From assembly GCA_021904315.1 (NCBI GenBank), contig CM038920.1, forward strand, positions 1,240,001-1,304,000: a stretch of DNA of 64,000 bases. Direction: 5' to 3'. Shown here in pieces: positions 59,068-64,000 of this stretch. The position numbers and the translations under genes were made by a program. The notes under the pieces were generated by a model. That model searched no databases. It saw only the letters and a program-made list of their open reading frames with translations, and was not told the origin of the DNA. The stretch is from Sphagnum magellanicum. Lineage: Eukaryota > Streptophyta > Sphagnopsida > Sphagnales > Sphagnaceae. How positions within the stretch are numbered: the first letter of the stretch is position 1; each line of letters begins with the position of its first letter.

Positions 59068-59510
59068 ATCAAATGAGCCAACAATGACAAAGGTCTTAAG
59101 CATTGTAGTCCTTTTTCTTTTGGTCATTTTTATTTTTTCATAAAAAGGATATTTTGGATGAAATATTTTGCAATATGTTACTAAAAATACAAATAATTTT
59201 ATCAATATATCACAATTTTTGTATTAACTTTTGATGAATTTTTTAAAAGTGCACATATTCTATCAGATTTTGTGTTTCATTTTCACAAATTATTCTAATT
59301 TCCAATTGTAAAAAGAAATGTTAATTATTTTATGATTTGTGTTTTTGTATCATAAAATACAACTTGTTTTAGATGTCATGTATATTACACCCCATTTACA
59401 TGTGGTAAAGGACTTATGAAATTTTTAAATTGTGTTCAATAGATTTTTAATTTTTAAAATTTTTAAAATTCAAAAATTTCAAATTGTGAGTGTTTTTTGA
59501 GTGTGGGTAA
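59068..59510 (+). repeat. Dispersed repeat module, copy in unit B
   Basis: Direct equivalent of 39,715-40,165 and inverted relative to 1-482. Of the three copies this one shares most with 1-482, including 'caacaatgacaaaggtctta', which is missing from unit A. Confidence 0.75.
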
Positions 59511-59805
59511 CAATGAACATCATCTTGATTAAATATCATCAAATTTTCATTATTAAAAGACTCTTTAGCTTAGTAATTTACAAAATTGATTATTTTTTAT
59601 GCAATTGTTTTTTAAGTTCAAAGGCCTTTTATTAAAACCAAAACCCAAAATATTATTTTTTTCAATTTTTTTTTTGAATTCCTCAACACTCACATTGGTC
59701 ATTTCACAAAACTTCCAATGATTACCATGGCATTAAAATGGCACCACCAAAACATATTTCACAAAATTACAATTTTGAAAAACATTTGGTAATCGTTTGA
59801 CATAG

Positions 59806-61319
59806 TTATTTGCTCATCTGATTATGATTGCACCCAAATGGCCTTGAGATCAATTCTTCCCCAATGTAAAGATGATAGGGTTTTTATAAATCTAAAGAAA
59901 GGATCACAAATTTTGAAATGTAAGAATTTCCTTCAACCCTGGAGGATTTTTATAAATCTTATTTCTAACAATGGATAACAAATAGCAATGGAAGAAGAAT
60001 CCTAGGTCTTTATAAAATGAAAGAACCTCTACCAATTTTTTGAAATTAAAAAACCTCAAATTTCAGTTTTTGGAAATTTTTTAGAATTCAAGAACCTTGA
60101 GATTTGGTTTTTCCAAAAACCCTCATTTGAAACAGAAGCTATTATAAAATAACTAATAAGAACTGGATATTTAACAGAAGTTATTTGACTAGGTCTTAGA
60201 TTTTTCTGAAAACATCAATTATATGGTTAAGTTTGTAGAGGTCACTGTCTGCACACCACCTTAAACCCATTTAGGTTATGACTTGAAAATAATATGTTGA
60301 AACATATGTAGACAATACATACCAATACAAAAATACCCTTGAGGTAATAGATTGAACCACATGATGGTTTTGACTAATCAAAACATAACCCACTAAAACC
60401 TAGCATGATAACATAACATAATTAGACATGAAAGAATTGAAAGATAGAATGTTTGAAATTTTTTTAAGGAACCCATAATGAAATGAACTCCGAAACATAA
60501 CACAATTTGATATTGAAATATATTTAGGTTATATAATGAATTACATCTAAAATGAAAAATAGAAAGCTTGAACTTTGAAACATAACTTCGAAGCATAGAT
60601 TTCAATGAAATTTTACAAACCCAAACTACAAAAAAATAATTCAAGATACATTTATGTACACAACTGGACAATCATTCTTCTAATTGTCAAACACCATTCT
60701 TATATAAAATGGAAACTGGTATGAACATAACCATATTTGAACGTAATTCAATAGTTTTCAAACATGTTATAGCATGTATTTCAAACATGTTTCATCATGT
60801 TTCGAGAGGATTTCTAGGTTTTGAAACATAAATTAAATTTACAAAAAGAAAACTTACCTTGTTTTCATTTATTCAAAAGGTAATAACGATTATGATCACA
60901 TTCTAAAGACCATTTTGTTGCATCATCATGGAATATTAATTAAAAAAAGAATATAAAACAAATGAAAAAAAGTGAAAAAAATGGGAAAAAAAAACTTCTT
61001 TATTAAAAACAAAAACCCAGATAGATTCAATTTTTCTTTTTTTTTTGTTTCTAATCTCAGACAAGTTCCACCACTTGCACAAGGCAATGGGTGGGGTAAT
61101 ACCTCACCATGGCGCATGCAACACAACGAACAAAGAACAACAATGCGATGAATAATAATAACATTAACAATAAAAGGTCAATGGCAATGGTGGGTACTTA
61201 GTAGTTGGAAGCATACAATAACATGATGGCCCACCAATTTGCCACATACAAAACAATGGTGATAGGGTTAATACTTCACTAAAACACATGTAATGGAAAT
61301 AGCAATTAACAACACAAAT
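59806..61319. other. AT-rich intergenic sequence without a supported gene
   Basis: Past the end of unit B. Short frames only. The stretch around 60,740-60,830 has the same 'aaacatg' words as 13.5-16.6 kb. The last five bases (CAAAT, 61,315-61,319) are the left target duplication of the solo LTR. Confidence 0.5.
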
Positions 61320-62136
61320 TATTGCAACCCTACTTTGAAAGAGTGAGGATGAAACTCACACTCCCAAAATTGGGACTTGGGAGTCCTCTGGGATTCCCAA
61401 AAATTTCAGAATTCGATTGCAGGGGTCAAAACACCTTGCATTGGAATGTTTTTTATATCATTGAAAAGCTAGCAAAGTGTAAATGTCAAAAATGGGCTCG
61501 CATGGACCATTTGGACATCTACAACACAAGTTATGGCAAAAAAAGGGTCGGGAATTAAACTGGCAATTTCACTCCCGACTACTAAAAGTTGGGAATTGAC
61601 CTGACCCCGGTGCGTGTAGGTGGAGTGCGAAACACCATTGGAAAGCTCTCAAGGAGAGCTACAAGTTTGTTTCAGATTTCATCCCAATCGGAGGTCTGAG
61701 CAAAGAATTATGACTTACAAAGTCTTGGGAGTCCAAATTGGGACAGTTTTGAAACTTCTCTTTAGGAGCCCTGGGACAAAAAGTTATTCAAATGTGGGTG
61801 CCGCGGAAAAACACAGAGTATACTATATGGGGGAAGGTGGTGGCTTTCCCCAAATCTGGGCCGTGGTGAGTCATGTGAGTCCAGAGTTGCCCATGGCTTG
61901 TCTTAGCACCAAGGGTGTTCCAAAAAGCGAACTAACCAACTTGTTGGTTGGTTTGATGCAAGTTCGAGTAAGTAAGTGAAGCTTGTCACTCCTCCTAGTC
62001 CCATCCCAAAAGTTCAGCACACCCCTCTACCCCTTTTAGTGTTAAGAGCTGGGAGTGTGCCCCGAATTCCTCACAATTCTATTGTTGAGTAACCTAAACC
62101 CAACTTGGGTCTAACTAAGAACTTGGGAGCACATCA
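61320..62136 (+). mobile_element. Solo LTR of the chromovirus family
   Basis: The plus strand aligns end to end with the minus strand of the 831-bp LTRs at 25,866 and 32,014. Shared features include 'tatactatatgggggaaggt', 'gggccgtggtgagtc' and the terminal 'acttgggagc...ca'. It is 817 bp long and much more diverged than the two LTRs are from each other. It is flanked by CAAAT on both sides (61,315-61,319 and 62,137-62,141), so it arose by recombination between the LTRs of one inserted element. The starting TG has decayed to TA; the ending CA is kept. Confidence 0.9.
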
Positions 62137-63144
62137 CAAATGAACAACAACAATAGTAATGGGGGAATGGTTTACATGGGTACCAGGAAACATAACAAGT
62201 AACATTAGCAATGTGATGATCCAACAATAACAAAAGTAATATGATGGACCAAGAATAACACTAACATCGACAACATGACAAACAACGCACTAATAATGTA
62301 ACACAATAGCTACAACATGAAGGAACAATGCAAGAAAACAACACGAAGGAAAAACAAAAAAAACAATGCAAAATATCAACATGAAGAAAAATAAAATTCT
62401 TAATTGTGGTTAGGAATAGCTATCCCCAAAGGGGTTTTAATACACTTGCACACCACTTGCGCTTTCTATTTAACAATTAACCTAAACAGCTTGCAAAGGG
62501 GCAAGCAAATATATATATATATTTTTTTTTATTTTTTTATTTTTTTCTCACCGTATTCTACGAACTATTGTCAAATGGGATCACTAAGGCTGTAGGCTGA
62601 TGGCATCGTAACATGTAGCTAGGAAGGTAGGATCATTGAGAGCGTAGCAGTCCATTGTATCTTCCATCCTTGCATCAAACTAACATAATTTAATTGTTAA
62701 CATGAAAATCAACTTCTAGTTTTCTCATAAAACTAACCCAATTCTCAAATTTCTATAAAATGGGAATCAATTTCACCCAAGTGAGAACCATTGAAATGGT
62801 TTTCAAATTAGTTACCACCAAATGTGATACAGGTTGGATTTTATTATGAAAACCAGTTTGAAAACCAAGTGTTTTAATGAAAACAACCCAACATTATGAA
62901 TAACCCAATAATGAACAAGGGAAAACATCATTTAGAAAACACATCATAAACATGACATGATTGTGTTATATTTGAATATTCAGACCTTAAGTTCGTTACA
63001 TTGGGCAAATTAAAATCATGGAATGGCACAACTTTTGGATTGTTGGAAAGGTTTTAATGCGAAATATGATGGTTAGAATAAGCTTAATGGTTAGAAGTTA
63101 GATGACTTTATAAAAATAACAACAAGAATGAAAAGTTCAACCTT
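62137..63144. other. AT-rich intergenic sequence without a supported gene
   Basis: Begins with the right CAAAT duplication. Contains a short (AT)n run and T-rich stretch near 62,508-62,547. Nothing else recognised. Confidence 0.5.
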
Positions 63145-63660
63145 TTTTCATGTAAAATGTGATATGAAAGACTTAATGACGTTCAATTGAAGAGCCATAA
63201 CATGGGAAAGTTAATTTCAAGAATTACTTAGTTTACTTCAATTGAACAAGAAAATTTCAAGAAGTAAACATTTGAAAAATGTAGTAGTAATATTATGGGT
63301 TGGAGATACATGTGGACATTTTTAGTCGGTAAATGTTTTTTAGTTTTTCTAAACCAACTTTAAGAGGAATTGGGAAAATTGTTGATTACTATATTTTGGG
63401 GGGAAGATACTTTTGTATTACACTACAAGAATAAAAGCATTTACAAGTGTCATTTAGGCAACTTCTTGTTGAAGATTTGTCATTACAATGCTGCCCTTTA
63501 TCATTAGAGCATTTAAAAGAAGGAATTGGTAAAACATGGTAAAAGAAATTTTGTCTTATTGTTAAGCTAACTCATAAGTTTTCTTTTCAAAGGTGGGAAT
63601 CAAGCATGCCGGATCCATAGGTCTTATGGCCAACTTCTATGTTAGTATTAGAAAGGACAA
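63145..63660 (+). repeat. Dispersed repeat, direct copy of 2,895-3,470
   Basis: Collinear over about 500 bp with the left-hand copy. Similarity stops near 63,655, where the sequence passes into the pyrimidine-rich repeat. Confidence 0.7.
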
Positions 63661-63732
63661 TTACATCAAGGCAATGGTTTTTTTGGGTGGGGTGGCGTGC
63701 TTTCTGCCTCCATATGCTTTTTTATTTTTTAT

Positions 63733-64000
63733 TAATGGATGCTTCACTCCATGTTTCTAGTGTCTTAGTCCTTTTTTTCTCTTGTAACCCTATGTTGGGT
63801 TTGACCTTTGTTTCTTCTTCTCCTCCCTTTCTGATGTGGCCATTTTAGCTAGTTGTTAAGTTGGGACCACTTTTTCCCTGAGCAATAAGAGTGGGGCCTA
63901 GTGTGATGTCCCTTGTTCTAACTGTGGTGCCCTTTTTTTGTGGCGTAGCATGTCTTATCATTAGCAATATTATTTTGTTTTTTAGGCTTTTTCTTCAAGT
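63733..64000. repeat. Partial copy of the 17.5-kb coding-like repeat
   Basis: Matches 17,565-17,830 in the same orientation ('tggatgcttcactccatgtt' and 'gttaagttggg..ccactttt'). It runs off the window edge. Both strands have stops here, so it is more eroded than the first copy. Confidence 0.75.

Larger units (their letters stand above)
42305..59805 (+). repeat. Segmental duplication unit B (contains SPX gene 2)
   Basis: Direct copy of 20,838-40,455. Relative to unit A it lacks the chromovirus and the MITE at 21,641. It has gained the MITE at 42,347, the extra partial flank copy at 44,700-46,735, the transposon relic at 48.9-50.4 kb and about 500 bp near 52.1-52.6 kb. Confidence 0.88.

Noticed and set aside
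1..64000. tRNA, rRNA, CRISPR, riboswitch, operon or plastid/mitochondrial sequence
   Set aside because: I saw no cloverleaf with A/B boxes, no rRNA signature, no regularly spaced direct repeats of CRISPR type and no organelle genes. A tRNAscan or Infernal run would be needed to exclude small RNA genes.

Overview
This is nuclear DNA from a land plant with an AT-rich, repeat-dominated genome. The evidence is a pair of intron-containing SPX-domain genes of plant type, a chromodomain Ty3/Gypsy retrotransposon primed by initiator tRNA-Met, a degenerate hAT transposon and several MITE families. I cannot name the species. The large intergenic spaces and TE types fit a large-genome lineage, perhaps a non-flowering plant, but that is inference.

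Layout. 1-20.8 kb is accessory repeat sequence. It holds an inverted copy of a repeat found near both SPX genes (1-482), dispersed repeats, and an approximately 11-kb block bounded by an imperfect inverted repeat (6,372-6,500 and 17,228-17,370). That block contains a complete but decayed hAT element (8,415-11,650, perfect 8-bp target duplication) and a degenerate tandem repeat (about 15.3-16.6 kb). A coding-like degenerate repeat follows (17.45-20.7 kb), with a second copy at the right edge of the window.

20.8-59.8 kb is a direct tandem segmental duplication. Unit A (about 20,838-40,455) and unit B (about 42,305-59,805) each carry one three-exon SPX gene (35,166-36,640 and 54,155-55,605). Each also has a TATA box about 750 bp before the ATG, a minisatellite downstream, and a small conserved ORF further on. 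The units differ by later insertions. A has a 6,979-bp chromovirus (25,866-32,844) and a Harbinger-like MITE. B has another MITE of the same family, an extra 2-kb partial copy of the flank, and a decayed transposon gene resembling DUF7869-type proteins (48,945-50,347). For several insertions the other unit preserves the empty site.

59.8-64 kb is more repeat sequence, including a solo LTR of the same chromovirus family (61,320-62,136, target duplication CAAAT).

Only the two SPX genes look like functional host genes. They are expected to act in inositol-pyrophosphate/phosphate sensing, but both have Glu at a position that is normally Lys in the basic ligand-binding helix. Their C-termini differ because of a 16-bp duplication in copy B. 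All recognised TE coding regions carry inactivating changes.
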